The notes beneath the pieces were generated by a model. That model had not been told where the DNA came from. It searched no databases and worked only from the letters and a program-made list of their open reading frames with translations. A DNA stretch of 64,000 nucleotides from Alcaligenes sp. SDU_A2 (GTDB lineage: Bacteria; Pseudomonadota; Gammaproteobacteria; Burkholderiales; Burkholderiaceae_B). The stretch is taken from NCBI RefSeq assembly GCF_038237375.1, contig NZ_CP151273.1, positions 2,356,001-2,420,000 on the forward strand, written 5' to 3'. Below, piece after piece: positions 36,418 through 44,329 of this stretch (position 1 is its first letter; the number at the start of each line of letters is the position of its first letter). The position numbers were made by a program, and so were the translations under genes.

Positions 36418-38661
36418 TTAAAAGTCCATCGACGCCGACAACATAAAGGTGCGCGGGGCCCCCAAGCCCAGGCTGGTGTAATGCGGCTTGGCCCAATACG
36501 CCTTGTTGGTCAGGTTAAGCACACTGGCCCGCACCGTCACCGGACGTCCGGCCACCGTAGCGGCATAACGCGCCCCTACATCAAACAAGGTCCGGCCCGG
36601 TGCCGCCAAGGAATTATCCGCATTGATGTACTGGCGCGATACCGTCGTCGCATTCGCCGTCAAGGTCAGCCCCCGCGCCCAGGGCGTATCCCACTCCACC
36701 CCTGCCTTGGCCTGCCACTTGGGAATGCCGGTAGCCTGCCTGCCCTGGTTCACGCCGCCCGCTGTCTGGGTCATCTTGGCATCGATGTAGGCAATCCCCC
36801 CCATCAAGCGCACGTTTTCCATCGACGAACCGAAGAACGTCCATTCGATTCCCCGGTTACGCTGCTCGCCGCCGAAAGAAAAAATAGCACTGGCCGGGTC
36901 CAGATAACTGCTGGGCCGCTTGATCTCGAACAGGCTGACCGTATGGGCAAACTGCCCCAGATCGAACTTCAGGCCCACTTCCTTTTGCCGGGTCTTGAAC
37001 GGCGCAAACACCTCGCCGGCATTCAAGGCCGTGGTTGGCGCAATCGCCCCCTGGCTCAAGCCCTCGATATAGTTGGCATACACAGATAGCTCGTCCGTGG
37101 CCTTGATCAACAATGCCGCCGCCGGGGTCGTGGCGCTTTGATCGTAACGCTGGCCCATGCGCTTGCCGGTCACCCCGTGAAAACTTTCCGTGACTACATT
37201 CTGACGACGCAGCCCCAGCGTCAATTGGACACGCTCGTCGGCAAACGACAAGGTATCGGCCAGTCCGTAACTGGTCAGGCGCGTTTCGCTGCGGTTGATC
37301 GGCTGAGGATTAAACAACGATGGACGCGGCCCCCAAACCGGATCATACAAATTGGTGACCCAATCCTTGGACAGCACGCCACGGCGCGCATTTAACTGAT
37401 AGTCCTCTTTATAGTGGGTCACATTCATGGCAAGGCGATGCCCGACTGGTCCGGTCTGGAACTGCCCTTGCACCCCCACTTCCCCCGACTTGCGCTTGAC
37501 CTTGTCGGACACATCGCCCAGATTGGTCCGATAGTCACCCGCGCTGTTGAACACCTGAGCGACCGCCGAGCTTTGCGAGGCAAAATCCGTCCTGCTGGTA
37601 CCGGCGGCCGCATACGCCATCCAACGCTCGTTAATATCAAACTCGCCGCGCAGCATGGCACCCTGGTCCTTGACATCGTTAAAGGCCCAGCTCGGGTTAA
37701 GCAAGGTATCCGGACTGGGCGGCGCGGGCAATTCCAGCCCAGGTGCCAGAGTAATGCCCCGGGTCGGGCCATCCACACGTTCCTTGCTGTGGTACAGATC
37801 GGCCGACAAGCGCACCCGCTCTGCACGCCAGTCCATGCCCACCGAGGCCAGCTGAACTTTCTTTTTCTGATCGCGTACCGCACTTTCGCCGTCACGATAA
37901 ACGCCATTGACCCGAATACCGAACTGCTTGTTTTCGCCGAAACGCCGTCCCATGTCGATATGCCCGCCAAATTCGCTGTCCGACATATAGGTAGTCGTCA
38001 AACGCAGCAGGGGATCGTCACCGGCGCGCTTGGGCACCAGATTGACCGCTCCGCCAACCGACCCTTTAGGCGGCATACCATTCAGCAAGGCCGACGGCCC
38101 TTTCAAGACCTCGATGCGCTCGAACATCTCCGGCGAGCTGCGATAGTACGGGGCCATGCCGGCCAAACCACCAACGGTCACATCACCAATATTGGATGCA
38201 AAGCCGCGAATCGAAAAACTCTCCAGATTCTGCCCGGCCACCCCGCTGTTAAAAACCGTAGGATCGGTCGCGGCGATCACATCGCTGATGTCCCTGGCCT
38301 GCCGGTTCTGAATAAACTCCTCGGTATAGCTGACCGTGCTGAACGGCGTTTCCATGAAATCCTTGTCGCCCAGCAACCCTACACGCCCACCCGTGGCCAC
38401 TTGCCCACCCGCATACGCCGGAAGTACAGCTTCGGTGCGCCCCTGCACCGTCACACTGGATAACGTCGGCACATCCCGGCTTGCCGCTGCAGAATCAGCC
38501 AGCGGCGCATCTGCTGCCTGCACTGGGACTGCCGCCAGCGCCAAGCCTACCAACAAGGCATTGCGCACCGCCATCGCCGTGCCATTCAAACCAAAAACAG
38601 GCTGGTTCACCGCTTGCGCCGCCGATACCGTGCTAAGCCCACATAGCTGACGTGCGCTCAT
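36418..38661 (-). CDS. TonB-dependent siderophore receptor
   Basis: A 747-residue outer-membrane receptor. A signal region (ALAAVPVQAAD) is followed by a plug domain (FSTVSYTEEFIQNRQARDISDVI, then ESFSIRGFAS and RIEVLKGPSALLNGMPP) and a 22-strand barrel ending in aromatic F (LSASMDF). It takes up ferric siderophores with TonB energy. ATG 38661 has AAGGGGA seven bases upstream. The first ~45 residues before the signal peptide core are unusual. The upstream region holds a large microsatellite and diverges toward a TetR gene. Confidence 0.9.
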   Translation of the reverse strand: MSARQLCGLSTVSAAQAVNQPVFGLNGTAMAVRNALLVGLALAAVPVQAADAPLADSAAASRDVPTLSSVTVQGRTEAVLPAYAGGQVATGGRVGLLGDKDFMETPFSTVSYTEEFIQNRQARDISDVIAATDPTVFNSGVAGQNLESFSIRGFASNIGDVTVGGLAGMAPYYRSSPEMFERIEVLKGPSALLNGMPPKGSVGGAVNLVPKRAGDDPLLRLTTTYMSDSEFGGHIDMGRRFGENKQFGIRVNGVYRDGESAVRDQKKKVQLASVGMDWRAERVRLSADLYHSKERVDGPTRGITLAPGLELPAPPSPDTLLNPSWAFNDVKDQGAMLRGEFDINERWMAYAAAGTSRTDFASQSSAVAQVFNSAGDYRTNLGDVSDKVKRKSGEVGVQGQFQTGPVGHRLAMNVTHYKEDYQLNARRGVLSKDWVTNLYDPVWGPRPSLFNPQPINRSETRLTSYGLADTLSFADERVQLTLGLRRQNVVTESFHGVTGKRMGQRYDQSATTPAAALLIKATDELSVYANYIEGLSQGAIAPTTALNAGEVFAPFKTRQKEVGLKFDLGQFAHTVSLFEIKRPSSYLDPASAIFSFGGEQRNRGIEWTFFGSSMENVRLMGGIAYIDAKMTQTAGGVNQGRQATGIPKWQAKAGVEWDTPWARGLTLTANATTVSRQYINADNSLAAPGRTLFDVGARYAATVAGRPVTVRASVLNLTNKAYWAKPHYTSLGLGAPRTFMLSASMDF

Positions 38662-38825
38662 GCCCGTTCCCCTTGTGCCTGGGCAGAAGCAACATGGATA
38701 CAAATATCAATAATACGAACGTAAATCATTTTGATAAGCAATCAATAAATAAAAATAAAAAATCACGGAGCCATCAAATCACGCGCAGTACACACGACAC
38801 AGCTGGAGCCGGAGCATGCCCCACG

Positions 38826-38914
<89 letters not shown>

Positions 38915-39059
38915 GCAGAACACCACAATGGCAAAGCGCAGCCGACACACCCAATTCATCAGCCACTAATCAATAAGCCAACTAATAAAATTAATGCTAT
39001 ACCCTACTGAAATCAGTCCCTTACCCTAGCCAACGGCTTGATGACAGCATAATCACGTC

Positions 39060-39086
39060 AATTAGTTACATCATGCTAAACTAATT
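39060..39086. promoter_or_regulatory. Candidate TetR operator
   Basis: Perfect arms AATTAGTT and AACTAATT separated by 11 bases, 43 bases upstream of the TetR-type gene. Autoregulation through such a site is typical for the family, but binding is not shown. Confidence 0.4.
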
Positions 39087-39090
39087 AATC

Positions 39091-39109
39091 GCAAATAACA
39101 ATCATTCTC
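39091..39109. promoter_or_regulatory. Candidate Fur box
   Basis: The 19 bases at this position match the classic Fur consensus at 14 of 19 places (core AATCATT). It lies between the siderophore receptor and the tetR gene and would link one or both to iron supply. Confidence 0.45.
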
Positions 39110-39129
39110 GACACTGTCGGGAACACTCT

Positions 39130-39780
39130 ATGACCGAGACAAAAACTCGAAGCGGCCCAGGCCGCCCACGCACCATCACTTCCGAGCGCATCATCCAGGC
39201 AGGCACCGAATTAGGCCTGCGCCACATCACGTTCACCGGACTGGCGGCCAAGCTAAAGGTCAGCCATATCGCGCTCTATAAACATGTGTCCGGCCTGGAG
39301 GCGCTGAAACGTCTGGTGGCCGACGCCATCTTCCTGCGCTGGCCTTTCCCCGATCCGGAACAAGGCACACTGAGCGATCTGGAACAGTATCTGCACACGT
39401 TAAGCGCCTCTTTCCAGGCGCTGATCAAGACCCATCCGGGCCTGTCTCCCTACCTGCTGCGCCGGGCAGCGGCTTCACCCGCCATGTTGGAAAAAATCGC
39501 CGCCCATCAGGCCCGCGTCGCCCACGCCTATGCCCTGCCACCCGCCAGCGCCCGCTGGGCACTGGCCACCCTGGCCTTTCACGCCATTGCCGTGGCTGAC
39601 GCCGTCTACGCCTTCATCGACGACCCCGCCTTGCGCCACCCCGACGACAGCCAGGATCAGGTCGAAATCGAAACCGAACTGGCCTCGGGCATGGCCGCGC
39701 TGGTCAGCGGCATCATCGCCCGACTTGACCACGATCTGGATAAGACGCCCGGCAAGCCGAGCGCTACGACAACCCAATAG
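39130..39780 (+). CDS. TetR-family transcriptional regulator
   Basis: A 216-residue regulator. The N-terminal helix-turn-helix is clear (ERIIQAGTELGLRHITFTGLAAKLKVSHIALYKHVSG); the C-terminal ligand domain is helical and of TetR_C type. Divergent orientation from the TonB receptor suggests it controls that gene, possibly in response to a siderophore-like ligand. It is convergent with a small lipoprotein gene six bases away. Confidence 0.87.
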   Translation: MTETKTRSGPGRPRTITSERIIQAGTELGLRHITFTGLAAKLKVSHIALYKHVSGLEALKRLVADAIFLRWPFPDPEQGTLSDLEQYLHTLSASFQALIKTHPGLSPYLLRRAAASPAMLEKIAAHQARVAHAYALPPASARWALATLAFHAIAVADAVYAFIDDPALRHPDDSQDQVEIETELASGMAALVSGIIARLDHDLDKTPGKPSATTTQ

Positions 39781-39786
39781 GCATGC

Positions 39787-40053
39787 CTATTGACTCGGCA
39801 ACATCCGGTCCACCTCCTGCATCCAGGCTCGATCGCACGGCACCGGCGTAGCCGCGTGTTGGCCATGCAACCTGAAATGCACCACATTGCACCACTCCTG
39901 CGACCCGTAATCGGGACCGTGGCCCTGGCCGTCCGATACGCCTAACTGACGATCGACTCGTTCCATCCAGGCTGCTCCGCCCACCTCCTGCGCCGGGGCA
40001 AGGCCTTGGCATGCCGCCAAGAAAAACAAAGGCAAAACGAACAGCACACGCAT
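39787..40053 (-). CDS. Small lipoprotein of unknown function
   Basis: An 88-residue protein with a signal peptide ending at the lipobox LAAC and a mature part with two cysteines (EWCNVV and VPCDRAW) and two WM-x-x-VDR motifs (AAWMERVDRQL and AWMQEVDRML), suggesting an internal duplication. AGGAG lies five bases before the ATG. A 10-C homopolymer lies about 75 bases upstream of the start. No homologue recognised. Confidence 0.6.
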   Translation of the reverse strand: MRVLFVLPLFFLAACQGLAPAQEVGGAAWMERVDRQLGVSDGQGHGPDYGSQEWCNVVHFRLHGQHAATPVPCDRAWMQEVDRMLPSQ

Positions 40054-40399
40054 ACCCACTCCTGAATCGTCAAAACGCCCTTTATAGCAGTTCAAGCCTG
40101 GCCCTGGATAAATAACTCCGAACCCGCTCCCCCCCCCCTCCAGAGCAACACCCCGATTCCCCGCCCTTATCGGCCAAGCAGATTTCGCGAAAGGCGCACC
40201 GAGTGGATCAAAAATAAACAATCACAAAAGCGGCAGCGCAATACACACAGAACGCCGCTGCGCACGCACCGTAATCACAATAGATAGGCAGCCAAAACAG
40301 AAACTACCGAGATAAATAGACTGTCCAGCTCCTACAATACACACTCGCCGCTATACTCATGACGTACTAAACAAAAAAATATCGATCGGGAGGTTTTAC
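40054..40399. other. Divergent intergenic region with a 10-C tract
   Basis: 346 bp between two lipoprotein genes on opposite strands. A run of ten C residues occupies 40129-40138. The part near 40200-40390 is AT-rich. No RNA gene or terminator was recognised. Confidence 0.5.
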
Positions 40400-41047
40400 A
40401 TGACTTGGTTAAAAACCGGCACATTCACGCTATTGGCTTTACTGGCCGGCTGCAAAACACATATCAGCACCGAAATCAAACAGAGCGATCTGAACGCATC
40501 GGCCAACAAACTGATTGCTGGTCAATTAATGATCGAGGTCGCCGGCTGCAACGACTACCAAGACTCGCGCAAACCATCCAGTTCGGTGCTGGATGTACAG
40601 AAAATGATCCCCGCCATTTTCAGCGATGCCACTTACGTAGAGTGTTTCCGGCAAAAAATGGATTCGTACGCCCGATTCAGCCTGCCAGTTGCCCTGGATG
40701 TAGACCGCGATGACACGATCTTTTCCAACGATCACATCAACTTCCGTCGCGACGAACACGCCTTGCTAAAAGTCGTCATCCCCAAAAAAGTCAAAGAACG
40801 ACTGGATGCAAACACCAAACGCAATCTAGGCAGTACAAACCTTGACTTGAATTTTCATATCCAATTGCTCAACGACACGGAACAGCCACTGGACTTCAAT
40901 GCCTATGCGGTTTTTATCAATGGATCACCGCAAATCATCAACACGCTGCAATTACCCAAAAACGAACGCATACAGATCACCCTATCTAATGTTTCCGTTC
41001 AAACAGCTATCCAACATTCACAGGCTTTAGTTCTGACCAAGCCCTAA
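40400..41047 (+). CDS. Lipoprotein of unknown function (intact copy)
   Basis: A 215-residue protein whose signal peptide ends LLAGC; the mature part starts KTHISTEIKQSDL and looks like a beta-rich domain. GGGAGG precedes the ATG. GC is well below the local average, suggesting transfer. Parts of its coding sequence reappear in a decayed copy at 42833-43057, on the other side of the serine hydrolase gene. I cannot assign a function; the N-terminal motif recalls phage-associated lipoproteins, but that is a weak impression. Confidence 0.65.
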   Translation: MTWLKTGTFTLLALLAGCKTHISTEIKQSDLNASANKLIAGQLMIEVAGCNDYQDSRKPSSSVLDVQKMIPAIFSDATYVECFRQKMDSYARFSLPVALDVDRDDTIFSNDHINFRRDEHALLKVVIPKKVKERLDANTKRNLGSTNLDLNFHIQLLNDTEQPLDFNAYAVFINGSPQIINTLQLPKNERIQITLSNVSVQTAIQHSQALVLTKP

Positions 41048-41221
41048 ATCCAGCAGCCAATTCCTGTCATTATTTCCACGCCACCACCCTACCCACAATA
41101 CCGTCCATATCACTGACAAAAAACATTCAAACAAAGCCAAAAAATCAGGAATTGCCTGTATCGGTCATTCCCTCCCAGGCAATAACGTCAGGATATTGAT
41201 CAGGCTCATGGGTACACCGCA

Positions 41222-41263
41222 CAACCAACAACAAAGCCCCTCGCGGGGCTTTGTTGTTGGTTG
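41222..41263. terminator. Bidirectional terminator with a perfect 19-bp stem
   Basis: Perfectly complementary 19-base arms (41222-41240 and 41245-41263) flank a TCGC loop, with AAAGCCCC at the inner left and GGGGCTTT at the inner right. It lies between the convergent lipoprotein and serine hydrolase genes and would stop transcription from both sides. Confidence 0.88.
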
Positions 41264-41315
41264 CTAAACAGCGTATCACCAGCAGTGATCAATCGTCCAC
41301 GCCAGTTCGCTCCCC

Positions 41316-42515
41316 TCAGCGCAATGCTTGCAGCACGGCTGCATGAAAAGCGTCATAATCCACCACCATACGGCCACCCGTCTTGGATTGCGCTCCCAGA
41401 ATCACGATGACCACGCCAGACTCCGGATGAATATACATGGACTGACCATACACACCCCGTGCGGAAAACGCACCACGGTGTACAGGATCATCCGTGGGCT
41501 TATCGTACGTCCACCATTGATAGCCGTATCCTTTATCCGGCGTGGCGCTGCGCGTGGCCGTCTCGAACCACGCATCCGGTACAAGCTGCTGGCCATTGAG
41601 CACGCCCTTGTCCGCATAAAACTTTGCCAGTCGCGCATAGTCTCGCAGCGTCGCCGCATACCCTCCTCCAGCAGTAATGGGCCCCTCTGGCGAGAGCACC
41701 CACCAGCGGCCATCCTGCTCCATCCCTAAGGGTTGCCACAGCTTTTCCGACAGATAATCCTGCACAGGCTTGCCCACCGCCGCTTCCAGCAAAGCGCCCA
41801 CCAGGTAGGTTTCCCCCGTGCTGTAGTTGTATTGCGTGCCGGGCTGATGCGCGCGCTTTAACGTCGCCATGAACGTCAAAAACTCGCCGGGCTGCTGCCT
41901 ATATTGCATTTCAAGCACCTGACGGCGGTCCGACTTCGGATCATTGTAGGTTTCATCCCAGCGAACCCCGGAGCGCATCTGCAAGATCTGCTCAACCGTC
42001 ACGCCGTCATACCCGCTGCCCTTGAGCGCGGGCAAGTACTTCACCACCTGATCTTGAACACTGCCGATATGGCCATCTTGGATAGCAACACCAACAAGGG
42101 TAGAAGTCAGTGACTTAATCATCGACGCAGACAGCCAGCGCGTCTGCTCGTTAATGCCCAGGTTGTACTGCTCCATCACGACCTTGCCATCTTTCAGAAT
42201 CATCAGGCCAGCGACACGATTCAATGCCAGAAAATCGTACAGATCATAAGTCTTGTCGTGCTGCCTGATGCTGAGCGCCGGCAGTGTAATCGACGACGTC
42301 TCGAACGGCACGGCAGCAGCCCCTTTTCGAATCGTTGCCGACGGAACCAGCACATCGACATGACTCAACACTTGCACCATGTCATCCGGCATCAGTTGAC
42401 CATCGAAAAGATGATTGATTTTCTCTTGGTCTATCTTGACAGACGACGCGCCGGCCGGTGCCCCCACCAACCCCAGCGCAGCCCCAGCCACCAGAACACG
42501 AGCAAACAAACGCAT
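41316..42515 (-). CDS. Exported serine hydrolase of the beta-lactamase/EstB-NylB family
   Basis: A 399-residue protein with a signal peptide (LGLVGAPAGASS). The class C-type catalytic motif SxxK is Ser131-Met-Ile-Lys134, followed by a YNYS motif in place of YxN and a late HRGAFSARG segment. Relatives include carboxylesterases, D-aminopeptidases and 6-aminohexanoate-dimer hydrolases; a true beta-lactamase is less likely because the motifs fit NylB better. AAGGAGGG precedes the ATG. A double palindrome sits in its promoter region. Confidence 0.83.
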   Translation of the reverse strand: MRLFARVLVAGAALGLVGAPAGASSVKIDQEKINHLFDGQLMPDDMVQVLSHVDVLVPSATIRKGAAAVPFETSSITLPALSIRQHDKTYDLYDFLALNRVAGLMILKDGKVVMEQYNLGINEQTRWLSASMIKSLTSTLVGVAIQDGHIGSVQDQVVKYLPALKGSGYDGVTVEQILQMRSGVRWDETYNDPKSDRRQVLEMQYRQQPGEFLTFMATLKRAHQPGTQYNYSTGETYLVGALLEAAVGKPVQDYLSEKLWQPLGMEQDGRWWVLSPEGPITAGGGYAATLRDYARLAKFYADKGVLNGQQLVPDAWFETATRSATPDKGYGYQWWTYDKPTDDPVHRGAFSARGVYGQSMYIHPESGVVIVILGAQSKTGGRMVVDYDAFHAAVLQALR

Positions 42516-42530
42516 ACCCCCTCCTTTTTA

Positions 42531-42558
42531 TTAACACGTTAATTATTAACGTAGTTAA
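42531..42558. promoter_or_regulatory. Nested palindrome upstream of serine hydrolase gene
   Basis: ACGTTAAT-T-ATTAACGT (42536-42552) is a perfect palindrome, flanked by TTAAC on the left and GTTAA on the right. It begins 16 bases upstream of the start codon, a position suited to a repressor site. No regulator gene is adjacent. Confidence 0.45.
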
Positions 42559-42832
42559 ACAGACCGCTTCCGCTGTCTCAATCAGGGTTAATCACTAGCA
42601 GGACAAGCTATTCACAAAAACCAAGGTATAGACTATTTGCGCGTTTATCTAGTTAGTGACAATCAACCGCTCATCCTGATACTCGCCAACCCAACACTTC
42701 GCGCTAGCCATGTACTTAATCGTTGCGCTGTGCCGTACGCCTAAGCTAGCCGCTATGGCAGCGGTGCGTCGGGATCTCTAAAGCGATCGCCGCCATCGCC
42801 CCGCTGCATCGAACGCAGCCATCTGCACAACA
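42559..42832. other. Intergenic region, nothing recognised
   Basis: About 270 bp between the hydrolase promoter and the decayed lipoprotein copy. No open frame, repeat or RNA was recognised. Its composition is mixed, which fits accumulated gene debris. Confidence 0.4.
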
Positions 42833-43057
42833 GGTTGGCGGCAAAAAATGGATTCATACATCCGATTTAGCCCGTCTGTTACTCTGGCTGCAAATCACAG
42901 AGATTCGCTTCACTCAAACGGTCGTATTAATGTGCGCCAGCATAAAAATTTTCACCGTCGTCATTCCCAAAACGGTCGCCTGTCAATCACACTATCCAAT
43001 ATTTGCGTGTAAACGACCATCAAAAGCTCGCAGGCTCTCGTTTTGGTCCAGCGCTAA
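42833..43057 (+). pseudogene. Decayed partial copy of the 40400-41047 lipoprotein gene
   Basis: The stretch GGCAAAAAATGGATTC opens a block matching bases from about 40652 of the intact gene. Similarity continues through GTCGTCAT.CCCAAAA and, after an internal deletion of roughly 160-200 bases, through the end (ATCAC.CTATC.AAT, CAGGCT, then a TAA). Frame is not kept and the 5' half is missing. It is a dead duplicate. Confidence 0.75.
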
Positions 43058-43184
43058 AGTCCCCGCTTGCGACCTTGTCTCTACCTAAGGAAGGGGCAAT
43101 AATCACGCTGACGCACCGAGCATCAAAACTGATTTCCAAGCCATATCGGTAAAGTCATCAAACGTACTTCCAGGGAGGTCGATT

Positions 43185-43232
43185 ATGGCCTCTTTTTTTA
43201 AGCACTTATTTTCTTTTGCGGAACACTCATGA
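43185..43232 (+). CDS. Possible 15-codon leader peptide
   Basis: ATG at 43185 has GGGAGG six bases upstream and encodes MASFFKHLFSFAEHS; its TGA overlaps the ATG of the next gene (ATGA). The strong ribosome-binding site belongs to this short frame, whereas the downstream gene has none, so translation of the latter may depend on the leader. It could also be chance. Confidence 0.4.
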   Translation: MASFFKHLFSFAEHS

Positions 43233-43558
43233 AATTGCATTCCATTTTATTCGGCGGAGCTGCGTTGATAATAACAACAACAGCATACGCCACCGAGCTG
43301 CCCGTCTACGACCCTAGCGCCTATTGCGAGAACCTCTCGACCGTCTCTGGAGGTTCGGCAACCATAAAGAACCAGTGCATTGCCATGGAGCAAAGCTCCT
43401 ACAACAATCTGAAGCAGTCGTGGGAATCCATACCCGGCAAAACACAAACCTATTGCCAAAATCTGGCCCGCACCGCAGGTAATAGCTACACCATGCTCGA
43501 GAACTGCATACAGATGGAATCCAGTGCTTTAAAAGCACCTCCAAAATTCCAGTTTTAA
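43229..43558 (+). CDS. Small secreted protein with internally duplicated Cys motif
   Basis: A 109-residue protein with a signal peptide ending TAYA. The mature part contains two copies of a YC-x16-C motif: Cys33/Cys50 and Cys76/Cys93, both spaced 17 residues apart, with similar surroundings (YCENLSTVSGG...QCIAMEQSS and YCQNLARTAGN...NCIQMESSA). Two disulfides in a periplasmic helical repeat are likely. Function unknown. It may be translationally coupled to a short leader frame. Confidence 0.6.
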   Translation: MKLHSILFGGAALIITTTAYATELPVYDPSAYCENLSTVSGGSATIKNQCIAMEQSSYNNLKQSWESIPGKTQTYCQNLARTAGNSYTMLENCIQMESSALKAPPKFQF

Positions 43559-43827
43559 GCGCCCTTTCCCCAATATAAAGTGTAATACCTGCGCAATATC
43601 ATTTTTTATACTTTAAGCAGCACTCGGTATTGGGGGATTTTCTACTTCCTAGTGATTGGATGGCAGAACAGAATAATGAGGGTTGGGAAATACCCCCTTT
43701 TTAGCGATTGCCTACGGGTCTTAACCCTGTGCGGTTGGAACGGCGTGATCAAGCGTGTCTAGTGAATGCCTATCCCCCGTTTATGAGGTAGATCCCACTT
43801 GGTTGACACCTAGCAGCAGAAAACAAA
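43559..43827. other. Intergenic region with a long imperfect hairpin
   Basis: CCCCAATA (43569-43576) can pair with TATTGGGG (43628-43635), enclosing a second weak pairing between AAAGTGTA and TATACTTT. The hairpin may end transcription of the secreted-protein gene or be a relic of a small mobile element. The rest, up to the tRNA terminator, holds nothing recognised. Confidence 0.4.
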
Positions 43828-43851
43828 AAAGCCACCCGATTGGGTGGCTTT
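43828..43851 (-). terminator. Terminator of the tRNA-Met gene
   Basis: Arms AAAGCCACCC and GGGTGGCTTT around a 4-base loop; on the minus strand it is followed by a T-rich tail (TTTTTGTTTT). It lies 26 bases past the tRNA 3' end. Confidence 0.85.
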
Positions 43852-43877
43852 AATGTCCTGATTTAACAGGGGTATTC

Positions 43878-43954
43878 TGGTGGCGCATCCCTGATTCGAA
43901 CAGGGGACCTGCGGATTATGATTCCGTCGCTCTAACCTGCTGAGCTAATGCGCC
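43878..43954 (-). tRNA. tRNA-Met (anticodon CAT)
   Basis: A 77-base cloverleaf with encoded CCA. The acceptor arm is GGCGCAT paired with ATGCGCC, the D-arm GCTC/GAGC, the anticodon loop ATCATAA with CAT at its centre, and the T-arm contains TTCGAAT. It resembles elongator methionine tRNAs of Burkholderiales more than tRNA-Ile2, but both have CAT genes. The 3' end faces the low-GC region at lower coordinates, the usual side for island integration. Confidence 0.93.
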
Positions 43955-43963
43955 GAAGAAAAA

Positions 43964-43991
43964 ATTATAGCAAGTTTTTCTGGTTTGGCAA
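43964..43991 (-). promoter_or_regulatory. Sigma-70 promoter of tRNA-Met
   Basis: Minus strand: -35 TTGCCA (43991-43986) and a consensus -10 TATAAT (43969-43964) with a 16-base spacer, about 10 bases before the mature 5' end. Confidence 0.8.
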
Positions 43992-44329
43992 ATGTTTTTG
44001 TAGATTTTTTTGCCCTACTCTGTGAAAAAACCACCGACATCACCCCAAAACCCGCATGAACACTGGGTTTGGCATGAAAAAACTTTTCTGCTGCCCACGA
44101 GAAAATGTCACATAACGTATCCAAATTGTGCTTTCGCGTCGATGCTGCCGGCACCAGTGCTGGTGCTGCCGCAAGCCGTCGCCGTGCTGCATGGTGTGCA
44201 TGGCATATAACGCGTTGATGATCATCAATCGTAACGGTAATCAAGTATTGCTACACTTGCGCCTTGGCGATCCGCCTGCTTTGCCCCCAATCCAGTCCGT
44301 GACCCGGACTCCGACCGGAGCTTTTTTCT
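43992..44329. other. Intergenic region upstream of the GntP permease gene
   Basis: 338 bp without a gene. A perfect 14-bp palindrome, TTGATG-ATCATCAA read as one unit (44215-44228), lies about 100 bases upstream of the permease start and may be an operator. No other feature was seen. Confidence 0.4.

Noticed and set aside
43878-43954. tRNA-Ile2 (lysidine type) instead of tRNA-Met
   Set aside because: The anticodon CAT fits both, but the anticodon stem and T-arm resemble elongator Met tRNAs of Burkholderiales better; not fully excluded.
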